42,374 nucleotides of DNA. It comes from Polyangiaceae bacterium. Its GTDB lineage: Bacteria > Myxococcota_A > Polyangia > Polyangiales > Polyangiaceae. The stretch is taken from assembly GCA_013361525.1 (NCBI GenBank), contig JABFXY010000088.1, positions 1-42,374 on the forward strand, written 5' to 3'. Below are positions 33,047 to 41,485 of this stretch, piece after piece. A program made the position numbers and the translations under genes. Each line of letters begins with the position of its first letter. Position 1 is the first letter of the stretch. Under the pieces are notes generated by a model that was not told the origin of the DNA, ran no database searches, and saw only the letters and a program-made list of their open reading frames with translations.

Positions 33047-34245
33047 CCGAGCCTTCGCCGCCGCGCCTCGATCTCGAAGCGCTCGGTATCGATCGCGGCG
33101 GCGATCTGCTGGTACGTCGAGCGTTACGCGGCATCGCTCCTGGCACCGATCTCCGCATCGCCGGCTCCCATCCCGATCTGTTGATTCACCTGCGTGTGCT
33201 GTGCCGCGCGGCGGGCCACGAGGTCCGCGTGAAGGACGACGAAATCGTCGTCCGGCGAGGAACCGCAGTGGACGCACCGCGACGCGGCGCGGTCCGGGCA
33301 GGCAAAGCCGATCCTCGAAGCGCCGATGCGGTGGTCGATGCACCAAGCCCGCGCTGGGGCCTCGCCGCGCGCGGCGCCCTCGTCGAAGCCGGCGCGCCCG
33401 CGTTTCATCGGCCGCTCTCGAGCAAAGACGAGATCTGGGCGGACGACGCCGCGCACTTGTATGCGCAAGCCGCCGCGAACCAATGGGACCCGGCCACCGC
33501 GATCCCGTGGGCGATGCCGTTCGAGCTGCCCGACGAGGTCGAGGACGCGGTCGTCCAAATCATGACGTACCTCATCGAGAACGAGACGGCGGCGCTGCTC
33601 GTTCCCGCGCGTTTCGTCGCGCAGATCCACCCGCACTTTCGCGAGGTCATGCAGCTCCTCGCGATTCAGGCCGCGGACGAGGCGCGCCACATCGAGGTAT
33701 TCACCCGCAGAGCGCTGCTCCGACGCAAGGAGCTCGGCCTTTCGACCGCAGGGGGACAAGCGTCGCTCCAAACCCTCGTCGACGAGCCCGACTTCGCGCT
33801 CGCTTCGTTTCTCCTCTCGGTGCTCGGCGAGGGCACGTTCCTCTCGCTCTTGTGGTTCCTTCACGAGCACGCTCCGGACCCCGTCACGCGCGACGTCGTG
33901 CGTCTCGCCGCCCAAGACGAGGCGCGGCACGTCTCCTTCGGTCTCGCCCATCTCGGCCGCCATCTGTCGGTCGAGCCTTCGCTGTTCGGACGCCTCGCGC
34001 TCGCGGTCGAGCGCCGGCACGACACGCTGCGCAACACCGCCGGGTTGAACCAAGAGGTTTGGGACGGGCTCGTCCTGCTCGCCGCAGGCTCATTTCGGCC
34101 CTCCGATATCGCGCGCGGCCACGACGCCGTCCTCGCCTTGTCCCAGGAGATGGAAGACAAGCGGGCGCGTCGCCTCGAGCGCCTCGGCTTCGAAGGCGCG
34201 CAGGCCCGCGCACTGTCGCAGCTTCACACGAAGAACTTCATGTAG
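33043..34245 (+). CDS. TusA-like domain fused to ferritin-like diiron protein
   Basis: A 400-residue protein. Residues 8-73 look like a TusA/SirA sulfur-carrier domain (LDLEALGIDRGG, RALRGIAPGTDLRIAGSHPDL, LCRAAGHEV), but the CPxP motif with the sulfur-carrying Cys is replaced by GIDRG; the only cysteine nearby is Cys54. A basic linker leads to a ferritin-like domain with Glu181, Glu213-x-x-His216, Glu263 and Glu293-x-x-His296, the same spacing as in the paralogue at 27413-28624 apart from a 2-residue insertion. It should bind two irons and use O2 or peroxide. It starts inside the stop of the binding-protein-fold gene and is followed after 12 bp by the GMC oxidoreductase. The substrate is unknown. 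Confidence 0.83.
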   Translation: MTEPSPPRLDLEALGIDRGGDLLVRRALRGIAPGTDLRIAGSHPDLLIHLRVLCRAAGHEVRVKDDEIVVRRGTAVDAPRRGAVRAGKADPRSADAVVDAPSPRWGLAARGALVEAGAPAFHRPLSSKDEIWADDAAHLYAQAAANQWDPATAIPWAMPFELPDEVEDAVVQIMTYLIENETAALLVPARFVAQIHPHFREVMQLLAIQAADEARHIEVFTRRALLRRKELGLSTAGGQASLQTLVDEPDFALASFLLSVLGEGTFLSLLWFLHEHAPDPVTRDVVRLAAQDEARHVSFGLAHLGRHLSVEPSLFGRLALAVERRHDTLRNTAGLNQEVWDGLVLLAAGSFRPSDIARGHDAVLALSQEMEDKRARRLERLGFEGAQARALSQLHTKNFM

Positions 34246-34257
34246 CCTCGGGGCCCG

Positions 34258-35778
34258 ATGCACACGCTGATCGTCGGCGCCGGCTCCGCAGGGTGTGTCA
34301 TCGCCGCGCGTCTCAGCGAGAGCGGCAACCACGAGGTCACGCTCGTGGAGAGCGGGCCGGACTACCCTTCACCGCAAGATACGCCGGAGGATTTGCGCGA
34401 CGGTCGCAAGAACTCGATGGATGCGCACGACTGGCGCTATCGATACAGGCCGACCTCGCAGCGCAAGGTGACGTTCGCGTTTCCGCGCGGGAAGGTCGTC
34501 GGCGGATCGAGCGCGGTCAACACGTGCATCGCGCTCCGCGGGCACCCATATGATTACGACGAGTGGGCGGCGCGCGGCCTCGGCGAGTGGAGCTTCGCGA
34601 AGTGTCTGCCGGCTTTCAAACGGCTCGAGCGCGACCTCGACTTCACCAACGAGTGGCACGGCGCGAGCGGCCCGATCCCGATTCGACGACATCCGCACGG
34701 CGAGCTCGTCACGTGGCAGGCGGCCTTCGTCGAAGCGGCGAAGCGCGCGGGATATCCACCCACGGTCGATCACAACAACCCCGAGCTGCCGTGCGGCGTC
34801 GGCCCGCACGCGATGAACAAGGTCGGCGGCGAGCGAATGAGCGCAGCGCGCTGTTACCTCACGCCGGCCGTTCGCCGGCGCCCGAACCTGCACGTCCGGG
34901 CGCAGACGCTCGTGCGCAGGATCGTCTTTTTGGACAAGCGCTTCAGCGCGATCGAGGTCGAGCGCGACGGCGTCGTCGAGACGATCACGGCCGACCGCCT
35001 CGTCCTCGCCGCCGGCGCGATAGGCACGCCCGGCATTCTTCTGCGGTCCGGCATCGGCCCTCGTGCAGAGCTCGCCCGGCTCGGCGTCGATCGCATCGTC
35101 GACTCACCGAGCGTCGCGCGCCGCATGATCGATCACCCCGGAGCAGCGATCCTGCTCGCGCCGCGCAGACCGTTCACCGACTACGAGCAGCCCGTTCTTC
35201 AGACCATGGCTCGCGCGACATCGATCGGCAGCGACCACCCCTTCGACCTTCAGCTGCAGCCGGGATCCTGGCTTCCCATCTTCGGGCTCGATCTACCGAT
35301 CGTGGCGCTCATGACCAACATCGGGAAGCCCGACGGGTCCGGCACGCTGCACTTCGAGTCCGCGGACCCGCACGCGAGGCCCATCATCGACGCTCGCTTG
35401 CTGGATCACCCGCGCGACGTAGCGCGCGTCATCGACGGCCTCGAGCGCCTCTTCGAGCTCGCGCGACAACCGGAGCTCGCCGAGCTCGCGTATCCAATCT
35501 ATCCGGGCCGGCGGACGCTCTCGAAGCGAGCACTTCTCCAGGAGTTTTTGCCGAAGGTCACCGGCTCCGGCTACCACCCGTGCGGCACCGTCCCCATGTC
35601 GGCGACCGATATCGAGGAAGGCGCCGTCGACGAAGGCGGGCGCGTTCGCGGCGTGCGCGGCGTCGTCGTCGGCGACGCCAGCATCATGCCCACCATCCCG
35701 AGCGCCAACACCAACCTCGCCTCGATCATGATCGGCGAGCGCGTCGGGGAGTGGCTGCGAGACGGCATGGATCTCTGA
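34258..35778 (+). CDS. GMC-family FAD-dependent oxidoreductase
   Basis: A 506-residue flavoprotein of the glucose-methanol-choline family. The FAD-binding GAGSAG lies at residues 7-12, followed by the acidic end of beta-2 (LVESG), the GMC signature GGSSAVNTCIALRGHPYDYDEW, and the active-site YHPCGTVPMS (His440) with Asn484 in PSANTNLASIMIGER. These fit an alcohol or aldehyde oxidase/dehydrogenase acting on a small organic substrate. With no signal peptide it is cytosolic. It is the last gene of the operon with the acyl-CoA-dehydrogenase-fold, binding-protein-fold and diiron proteins, so it may oxidise an alcohol made by the diiron enzyme; that is inference. A terminator-like hairpin follows at 35859-35897. 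Confidence 0.9.
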   Translation: MHTLIVGAGSAGCVIAARLSESGNHEVTLVESGPDYPSPQDTPEDLRDGRKNSMDAHDWRYRYRPTSQRKVTFAFPRGKVVGGSSAVNTCIALRGHPYDYDEWAARGLGEWSFAKCLPAFKRLERDLDFTNEWHGASGPIPIRRHPHGELVTWQAAFVEAAKRAGYPPTVDHNNPELPCGVGPHAMNKVGGERMSAARCYLTPAVRRRPNLHVRAQTLVRRIVFLDKRFSAIEVERDGVVETITADRLVLAAGAIGTPGILLRSGIGPRAELARLGVDRIVDSPSVARRMIDHPGAAILLAPRRPFTDYEQPVLQTMARATSIGSDHPFDLQLQPGSWLPIFGLDLPIVALMTNIGKPDGSGTLHFESADPHARPIIDARLLDHPRDVARVIDGLERLFELARQPELAELAYPIYPGRRTLSKRALLQEFLPKVTGSGYHPCGTVPMSATDIEEGAVDEGGRVRGVRGVVVGDASIMPTIPSANTNLASIMIGERVGEWLRDGMDL

Positions 35779-35858
35779 GGCGCACCCGCGCGCGCGTGCC
35801 CGCGTGCCCGCGCGCGGCACAGGCTTCGCGCGCTTCGGAGGCACTGTGTCTAATCGCA

Positions 35859-35897
35859 AAAAGCGTGAGGTAAACGCTGCGTCTACTACACGCTTTT
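35859..35897. terminator. Bidirectional terminator-like hairpin
   Basis: AAAAGCGTG (35859-35867) and CACGCTTTT (35889-35897) form a perfect 9-bp stem with a 21-base loop, between the convergent GMC and DUF2914 genes. A-rich 5' and T-rich 3' flanks allow use from both strands. Confidence 0.6.
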
Positions 35898-35934
35898 GAC
35901 GATGACGGGGATAAGCTTCCCTGTCGCGCGCCCA

Positions 35935-37431
35935 CTACGGCTTGATCTCGAACACCACGCGCCCCACGACCTGCTCGCCGTCCGTGAGCACATCGACGGT
36001 GTAGCGTCCTTCCGAGTCCGACGGCAGCGCGCTCATCGGCAGCTTCGACGCGACGCGTACGACGCCCTTCTCGGTCGCGGGTGCGGCGTCCGCGCCTTGA
36101 TGCTCGAGCACCTTCTTGTTGTGCCGCCACACGTGACGGAAGTGCTCCGAGTTGCCCACCACCTGCACATCGGTGACGGCGTACAAATCACCGACTTGGC
36201 CGAGTCGCAGCGTTCGGATCTCCATCGACAGCGATCCGTCCTGGCGCAGCGACGGACCGACACCCGACTCCTTCAACGTGAGCGGCACGGGCGGCATCGC
36301 GCGCCGTCCGCTGTACGCGAGGATCACCCCGAGCACGATGAACGACGCGCACGCCCCTGCTGCAATCGGCTTCTTCAGCGTCGAAAGCGACACGTGGAAC
36401 AGGATGAACGTCGCGATGCTGAGGCCGGTCGCGACGAGGTACGTGACCAGGATCGGCGTATTCGGCAACAGCGCCGGGATGACGAGGTTCGCGCAACCGA
36501 ACAGCGTCGTCGCGTAGAAGAGGCTCGCCATGACCTTCGATCGGAACAGCACGCGATCGAAGACGAGGTCGAGGGTCGAGAGCACCGCACACGCCGCGAG
36601 GAACCCGAAGACCGAATAGGTCTTCGCCTCGACGCTCGAGCTCTTCCAATAGAAGGGCAAAAGGAAGAACAACATGCCCTGGAAGAGATTCTTCATCAGG
36701 TACGTCATGACGAAGAAGCGCCGGCGCATGCCGGGCCACGCGGTCATGAAGTCCTGCTTCGAGCCCGTGCCGAAGAACCGAAAGAAGAAGACGACGAGGA
36801 GCCACGCGGCGGCGAGGCTCAAGGTGAGCATGCGCGCCCGCTCGAACCCCTTCTGGGCGAACGTGGCGACGAACGCGCCGAGCGAGAGCGCGTACGCGGT
36901 GTGGAGCCACCAGATGACCTTCTCGTTCTTCTTGAGAAAGTCCTTCACGATCAGGCGGATCTCGCCGAACGTCGTGAGCGGCTTCTCGCTCTCCGGACCG
37001 TTGCCCTGACCGTGTTTGCGCGTCGCCGGCTCGATCGTCACGGCGTCGTCGACGTTCACGCCGGAGCTCATCGCCGGTCGATGTCCTGGCGGAGCCATCG
37101 CGAACGGCGCGGGGCTGTAGCCTTGGCCCACGACGACGGGTCCCTGTCCCGCGCCACCCGCGCCCGCACTTTGTCCCGCGGGCGGCTTCGCGAAGCTCGG
37201 CTGCACGGGGTAACCGGCAGGTGCGGCGGGGCCCGGCGGGACGTTTGGTGCGTAAGCTTGACCGACGAGCGGCGGATAACCGGGACCCCCCGGCTGAATG
37301 GGAATGGTCCGCTCCAGATCCGGCGCTGGTACGGCAGGTGCGCCCTGCTGCGCACCTTGCGGATCACGCTGCTGCGCAACGCTGTGCTGCGGAACGACGG
37401 GCTCGCCCCGACCCAACGGGTCCTTCGTCAC
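35935..37431 (-). CDS. DUF2914 membrane protein with proline-rich N-terminus
   Basis: This encodes 498 residues from a GTG start. The first 125 residues are disordered and rich in Pro, Gly, Gln and Ala. After a charged stretch there are about seven hydrophobic segments between roughly 165 and 375 (VIWWLHTAYALSLGAFVATF, LTLSLAAAWLLVVFFF, GMLFFLLPFYW, and others), so it is an integral membrane protein. The C-terminal 110 residues match DUF2914: a beta-rich domain with FRHVWRHNKKVLEH and GRYTVDVLTDGEQVVGRVVFEI. The function of this family is not known; a carbohydrate- or ligand-binding periplasmic domain is sometimes presumed. It lies 45 bp after the QueA-like gene on the same strand and may be the third gene of that operon. 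The start is uncertain because the ribosome-binding site is weak. Confidence 0.82.
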   Translation of the reverse strand: MTKDPLGRGEPVVPQHSVAQQRDPQGAQQGAPAVPAPDLERTIPIQPGGPGYPPLVGQAYAPNVPPGPAAPAGYPVQPSFAKPPAGQSAGAGGAGQGPVVVGQGYSPAPFAMAPPGHRPAMSSGVNVDDAVTIEPATRKHGQGNGPESEKPLTTFGEIRLIVKDFLKKNEKVIWWLHTAYALSLGAFVATFAQKGFERARMLTLSLAAAWLLVVFFFRFFGTGSKQDFMTAWPGMRRRFFVMTYLMKNLFQGMLFFLLPFYWKSSSVEAKTYSVFGFLAACAVLSTLDLVFDRVLFRSKVMASLFYATTLFGCANLVIPALLPNTPILVTYLVATGLSIATFILFHVSLSTLKKPIAAGACASFIVLGVILAYSGRRAMPPVPLTLKESGVGPSLRQDGSLSMEIRTLRLGQVGDLYAVTDVQVVGNSEHFRHVWRHNKKVLEHQGADAAPATEKGVVRVASKLPMSALPSDSEGRYTVDVLTDGEQVVGRVVFEIKP

Positions 37432-37476
37432 GAGGTCGATGTTCCCTCATCGCGGGCGGGCTGACTACCCGGTTCG

Positions 37477-38538
37477 TCATGCTGCTCGCGGCAATATCCC
37501 TCGTTTTTCGCGTGCAACGACGAGCATCGAGTCGCCGAACTCGTGGAGCAGGTAGCCCTCACGCGCACCATGCTCCACTGCTTGCGTGACGAGCTCGCGC
37601 TCGGCGAACGCCTCCAGCAGTGAAAAATGACTCGTCCCGATCTCGTGCATCCCGGTGAGGACGGCATCCACGACCGCTCGTTTCGTTTCAGGTCCGACGA
37701 TCAAGTCGGTCACGGCGGACCCCGGCTCGACCCTGCCGGTCGACCGAGCGGACGCTTCGAGCGCGCGCACCACGCTCGTCCCAATCGCGACGATGCGCCT
37801 CCCACTCGCCTTCGCCGTATTGATGGAGCGGGCCGCCTCGACGTCGATCGCGTATCGCTCCGGCAACGGCAGCCGCTCATCGAGCGCCGCATCACCGGTC
37901 GAGGAGAGCCCCGCTCCGTGGGTCACGCGGAGCACCTCGATACCGCGGCTCCGAATCGCTCCGAGGATGCGCCAGCTGAGCGGCCGCCCTGCGGACGGCA
38001 TCTCGCTCGCCCACGGGCGACCGGCGTAGGGCGTCTGCACGTCCCACAGCGCCAGGGCAGTGGGTACGTACGCGTATTGGACGGGCCTTCCCTCGCGGTA
38101 AAAACCGATCGTCGCGCGCGCGACGTCGCCCTTGAGGCGCACCTTCAACAAGCGCGGGCTCCTCGGATCGACCGCCACGACGAGCGCCTCGATCCCGCCG
38201 TCGAGCGTTACGCTATCGCCCTCGACGAGCGCCGGCGGTTCGCCGCGATCTTCGGTTCGGACGAGCCGGTCGCCTTCACCGAGGACGACCGCGTCGACGA
38301 GCGAAGGATCGCCGCCCCGCAGGATGCGAAGCTCCGCGCGTTTGCCTGCCGTCGTAAACCCGATCGACGCAGGAAAAGCCGCCGCGTCGTTCACCACGAC
38401 GACATCGTCGTCTCGAAGGAACCGCGCGAAGTCGTCGAAGCGTGCGTCGGTCAACGCGCGGGTGGCTGCGTCGACGACCAAGAGCCGATCCTCGGACTTC
38501 GGACGCGGCGCGCTCGCGGCATTCATCTGCGCGTTCAT
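37477..38538 (-). CDS. queA: QueA-like S-adenosylmethionine:tRNA ribosyltransferase-isomerase
   Basis: A 353-residue protein, close to the usual QueA length (about 350). It shows the family's beta-barrel-type layout: FLRDDDVVVVNDAAAFPASI, KAELRI-like strand RAELRILR, YEG/YRE segment, then PLSWRILGAIRSRGIEVLRVTHGAG, RYAIDVEAARSINTAKASGRRIVAIGTSVVRALE and TGMHEIGTSHFSLLEAFA. QueA transfers the ribosyl part of S-adenosylmethionine to 7-aminomethyl-7-deazaguanine in tRNA to make epoxyqueuosine. This protein is divergent, for example lacking a plain LHVGAGTF (THGAGLSS instead), so it may be a paralogue with another substrate. The ATG overlaps the SDR stop by 4 bp; two other ATGs (38550, 38526) are in frame. 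No other queuosine gene is in the window. Confidence 0.78.
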   Translation of the reverse strand: MNAQMNAASAPRPKSEDRLLVVDAATRALTDARFDDFARFLRDDDVVVVNDAAAFPASIGFTTAGKRAELRILRGGDPSLVDAVVLGEGDRLVRTEDRGEPPALVEGDSVTLDGGIEALVVAVDPRSPRLLKVRLKGDVARATIGFYREGRPVQYAYVPTALALWDVQTPYAGRPWASEMPSAGRPLSWRILGAIRSRGIEVLRVTHGAGLSSTGDAALDERLPLPERYAIDVEAARSINTAKASGRRIVAIGTSVVRALEASARSTGRVEPGSAVTDLIVGPETKRAVVDAVLTGMHEIGTSHFSLLEAFAERELVTQAVEHGAREGYLLHEFGDSMLVVAREKRGILPRAA

Positions 38539-39269
38539 GAGCTCACCCAATCGCCCGCCGAAACGCGCGAGCCGGTGCGCGCACGCTCCGGGTCTTCCAG
38601 GATCTTCACGAACGCCTTCGCGATCGTCTCGGGTCGCGCGAGCGACGCCGGGTCCGAATCCGGCAGCGCTCGCCGGTGCATCTCGGTGTCCATGTCGGTC
38701 GGGTCGACCGAAAGCACACGCACACCGTGAATCTCGAGCTCCGCCGCGAACACCTTCGCCAGATGATCCGCCGCGGCCTTCGACGAGCTGTACGCGCCCC
38801 AGCCCGGGTACGCGTTCACGGCCGCATCCGACGACACGAACAGGATCGTCCCGCGCTTGCGGAGCGCCATCGATCCTCCCACCGCCTTCGTCAGGCGAAA
38901 CGGTCCGACGACGTTCACCTCGAAGACCCGAGACAGATCTTCACAGTCGAGATCCATCAACAGCGGCATCGGCACCGGCCCGAGGTCGCTCGCGTTGTGC
39001 ACCAGGATGTCGACGTCACCCGCGAGATCTGCCGCCAACCCGGCGAGCGGATGGATCGCGGCTTTGTCGCCAACGTCGTACACCAACGGCACCGGCGCCG
39101 GCCCACCGCGCTCCCGCACTTCGGCAGCGGCAAGTTCGAGCTCGGCGCGCCCGCGCGCCACCATCACCACCTTCACGCCGCGCGACGCGAGCTCCCCCGA
39201 GAGCGCACGCCCGAGGCCTTTGCTCGCGCCGGTCACCAGCGCCACACGGCTCTTTCCGTCTTCGGTCAT
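38535..39269 (-). CDS. Short-chain dehydrogenase/reductase
   Basis: A 244-residue classical SDR: TGASKGLG (cofactor turn, residues 14-21), HNASDLG (the NAG-type block), ILFVSSDAAVNAYPGWGAYSSSKAA with catalytic Ser and YxxxK, and VDPTDMDTEM after the active site. An Arg after the second strand (VARGRAEL) suggests NADP(H). The substrate is not predictable. The start has a good ribosome-binding site (GGGAGG). It is the first gene of a minus-strand run (SDR, QueA-like, DUF2914) and is divergent from the XRE-cupin regulator over 74 bp, which makes it a likely target of that regulator. Confidence 0.88.
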   Translation of the reverse strand: MTEDGKSRVALVTGASKGLGRALSGELASRGVKVVMVARGRAELELAAAEVRERGGPAPVPLVYDVGDKAAIHPLAGLAADLAGDVDILVHNASDLGPVPMPLLMDLDCEDLSRVFEVNVVGPFRLTKAVGGSMALRKRGTILFVSSDAAVNAYPGWGAYSSSKAAADHLAKVFAAELEIHGVRVLSVDPTDMDTEMHRRALPDSDPASLARPETIAKAFVKILEDPERARTGSRVSAGDWVSS

Positions 39270-39325
39270 TCCAACCTCCCTCGAGGATGGAACCTACGCC
39301 GCCCGTGCCATCCTGCTGTCGCTCG

Positions 39326-39341
39326 TGCCAAAGGATTGGCA
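39326..39341. promoter_or_regulatory. Perfect inverted repeat TGCCAA-AGGA-TTGGCA
   Basis: A 6-bp inverted repeat with a 4-base spacer ends 3 bases before the XRE-cupin start codon. The spacer AGGA is also the only Shine-Dalgarno-like sequence for that gene. It could be an autoregulatory operator, or an RNA hairpin that hides the ribosome-binding site. A related half-site, CGTGCCA, occurs at 39304-39310. Confidence 0.5.
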
Positions 39342-39343
39342 GA

Positions 39344-39922
39344 ATGTCACTCATGGACGACGCCGACATCGACGAGCTCGGAGGACGCCTCGCGCAAAAC
39401 ATCCGATCGCTCCGTGAGGCACGCGGCCTCACGCAACAACAGATGGCGAAGAGCTCGGGCCTTCCGCGCGCCACGTGGGCGAACCTGGAATCCGGCAGCT
39501 CCAACCCGACGCTCGCGGTGATGATGCGCGTCGCGACGGCGCTCTCCGTACCATTCGAAGAGCTGCTCATGCGACCGTCGCCCGCGGCGCGCCACTACCC
39601 GAAGGACTCGCTTCCCGTTCGCGACAAGCAAGGCGTCATCGTTCGCTCGCTCCTTCCGCACAAGGTCCCGAACATGGTCCTCGAGCGGCTCGAGCTCGCC
39701 GCGGGCGTCCGCATGACCGGCACGCCGCACACACCCGGCACACGCGAGTACCTCGCTTGCGAGAAGGGCACCATCGAGCTCACCGCGTCGGGCGAGCGCT
39801 TCATCCTCGCGGCCGGCGACGTCGTCGTCTTTCGCGGCGATCAGAAACACGGCTACGCAAACCCCGGCACCGTGACGTCGGTCGGCTACTCCGTCGTCGT
39901 GCTGCGACCCGTTCCGACCTGA
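39344..39922 (+). CDS. XRE-family regulator with C-terminal cupin
   Basis: A 192-residue DNA-binding protein. The N-terminal helix-turn-helix (about 15-70) has the classic pattern NIRSLREARGLTQQQMAKSSGLPRATWANLESGSSNPTLAVM. The C-terminal half (about 105-190) is a cupin barrel (GVRMTGTPHTPGTREYLACEKGTIEL, FILAAGDVVVFRGDQKHGYANPG) that presumably binds a small effector, perhaps through a metal held by the His/Glu residues. Such regulators commonly control a divergent neighbour, here the SDR-QueA operon. The inverted repeat just upstream is a candidate operator. An internal ATG three codons in (39353) is an alternative start. Confidence 0.9.
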   Translation: MSLMDDADIDELGGRLAQNIRSLREARGLTQQQMAKSSGLPRATWANLESGSSNPTLAVMMRVATALSVPFEELLMRPSPAARHYPKDSLPVRDKQGVIVRSLLPHKVPNMVLERLELAAGVRMTGTPHTPGTREYLACEKGTIELTASGERFILAAGDVVVFRGDQKHGYANPGTVTSVGYSVVVLRPVPT

Positions 39923-39967
39923 CGAGCCACGTTGCGCCCCCGGGCCCAGGATGCGAAAACGCCACGC

Positions 39968-40516
39968 ATGAAGCAACTGCCTCTCTATGTCGTCGCGTTG
40001 GCGATCGCGGCCGCCGGATGCTCTTCCTCTGAGCCCTCGGGAAAGAGCAGCGCATCCCCGAGCGGAAGCGCCGCCGCCCAAGCCACGTTGAAGGTCGGTG
40101 ACGCAGCGCCGTCGGTCACGCTCAAGCTGCACGACGGGCGCTCGATCGATCTCGCGAGCCTCAAGGGCAAGTTCGTCCTCGTGTACTTCTATCCGAAGGA
40201 CGACACACCGGGCTGCACCATCGAGGCCCGGGGCATCAAGGAAGAATGGGAGAAGTTCCAGGCCGCAGGCATCGAGGTGTTCGGCGTCTCCACGCAGGAT
40301 GCAGCGAGCCACCAGAGCTTCATCGACAAGTACGAGCTGCCTTTCCCGCTCGTCACCGACGGCGTCGAAGTGGCGGAGGCGTTCGGTGTTCCGATGAAGA
40401 ACGGTCTCACCGAACGCCAATCGTTCCTCATCGGCAAAGACGGCAAGGTGATCGCGGTGTGGACGAAGGTCGATCCTTCGCAGCACGCGGACGAGGTCTT
40501 GAGCGCTGCGTCCTGA
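39968..40516 (+). CDS. Lipoprotein peroxiredoxin of the BCP/PrxQ type
   Basis: A 182-residue exported thiol peroxidase. The signal ends in AAAGC (Cys18), then a Ser/Ala/Gly tether to about residue 38. The thioredoxin-fold core has GDAAPSVTL, VLVYFYPKDDTPGCTIEA with peroxidatic Cys83, GVSTQDAASHQSF and PFPLVTD. The resolving cysteine found five residues after the peroxidatic one in many PrxQ proteins is Arg88, and no other cysteine exists in the mature chain. It would therefore work as a 1-Cys enzyme needing an outside thiol, or pair with another subunit. The lipid anchor places it in the periplasm or outer membrane, protecting against envelope peroxides. It may be co-transcribed with the next lipoprotein gene (42-bp gap). 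Confidence 0.9.
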   Translation: MKQLPLYVVALAIAAAGCSSSEPSGKSSASPSGSAAAQATLKVGDAAPSVTLKLHDGRSIDLASLKGKFVLVYFYPKDDTPGCTIEARGIKEEWEKFQAAGIEVFGVSTQDAASHQSFIDKYELPFPLVTDGVEVAEAFGVPMKNGLTERQSFLIGKDGKVIAVWTKVDPSQHADEVLSAAS

Positions 40517-40558
40517 GCCGCGACTATCGAGAGCGCGACCACGCCACGGAGGAAATCC

Positions 40559-41464
40559 ATGAGACTGCTTCTTTTGGGTGGGGCGCTCCTCGCGCTCTCG
40601 GCATCGTTCATCGGCTGCAACGAGCAGAAGAAGGACGACGACAAGGCCGACGAAGAGAAGGGCGAGAAGAAGAGCAAGAAGGACAAGAAAGAGAAGAAGG
40701 ACAAGGCGAGCGCTTCGTCGGAAGCGACCGCGTCCTCACCTCCGGCGAAAGATGCTCCGCCCGCGCAGACGCAGACGGCCGCCGCGACCGCGACGGTCAT
40801 CGATGCGCCGCCCCCGGTACCACCCGGGACGATCGACGTGACCAAGCCGAACATCGGCACGCCCGAGAAGCCGGTCACCTCGCCCACGCAGCAGTCCTAC
40901 GCGATGGGCACCATCAAGCCCGTCGCCGACTCCTGCGCCAACGCGCACGTCATCCTCACCCAAGCGCCGGAGTCGGTCGGGCTCGATTACGACTGGAAGT
41001 ACAGCCGCCAGGCGATGCTCGCGAATCAGCAATACCGCGTCGTCGACGGCACACCGACCGGGACGGGTCAGGTCTCCTTCCAAGTTCATCAAGCCGACGC
41101 GAGCATGAACAAGGCTTTCGTCCTCGTCGCCAACTGCGCCGACGGCGTTACCTGCAACCACCTCGCGGCGATGTACAAAGCCATCGTCAAGTCGAGCAAT
41201 CCCCAGGTGATCTGCGGCGATTTGCCGGCTTATCTCGGGCCGAAAAAGAAGAGCATCAACCTCATGGCCGGCGGCCCGAACGCGAACCTCCCGGCGGCGA
41301 GCGACACCATCTCGAAGTGCGCGCGCATGGCAGCGTGCACCATCGCCGACAAGACCGACACCACGGACGACGTCGGCATCAATTGCCAAAAGTCGCCGCA
41401 GAGCTTCAAGCTCGAGTGTGCGAGCCGCTACCCCTGCGCCGAAGTGCTCGCCTGCGCGAAATGA
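40559..41464 (+). CDS. Cys-rich lipoprotein with a lysine-rich tether
   Basis: A 301-residue exported protein: signal ending FIGC (Cys20), a strongly charged Lys/Asp/Glu tether (about 24-50) and an Ala/Pro/Thr linker to about 115. The globular C-terminal part has nine cysteines (DSCANA, VANCADGVTCNHL, VICGDL, KCARMAACTI, NCQK, ECASRYPCAEVLAC), probably in disulfides. I do not recognise the fold. GGAGG a few bases before the ATG gives a firm start. It follows the peroxiredoxin lipoprotein on the same strand and converges on the gene at 41486 with a 21-bp gap. The lysine tether may touch the negatively charged envelope surface; this is speculative. Confidence 0.75.
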   Translation: MRLLLLGGALLALSASFIGCNEQKKDDDKADEEKGEKKSKKDKKEKKDKASASSEATASSPPAKDAPPAQTQTAAATATVIDAPPPVPPGTIDVTKPNIGTPEKPVTSPTQQSYAMGTIKPVADSCANAHVILTQAPESVGLDYDWKYSRQAMLANQQYRVVDGTPTGTGQVSFQVHQADASMNKAFVLVANCADGVTCNHLAAMYKAIVKSSNPQVICGDLPAYLGPKKKSINLMAGGPNANLPAASDTISKCARMAACTIADKTDTTDDVGINCQKSPQSFKLECASRYPCAEVLACAK

Positions 41465-41485
41465 TCCCGAAACGCGGCGATCGAA

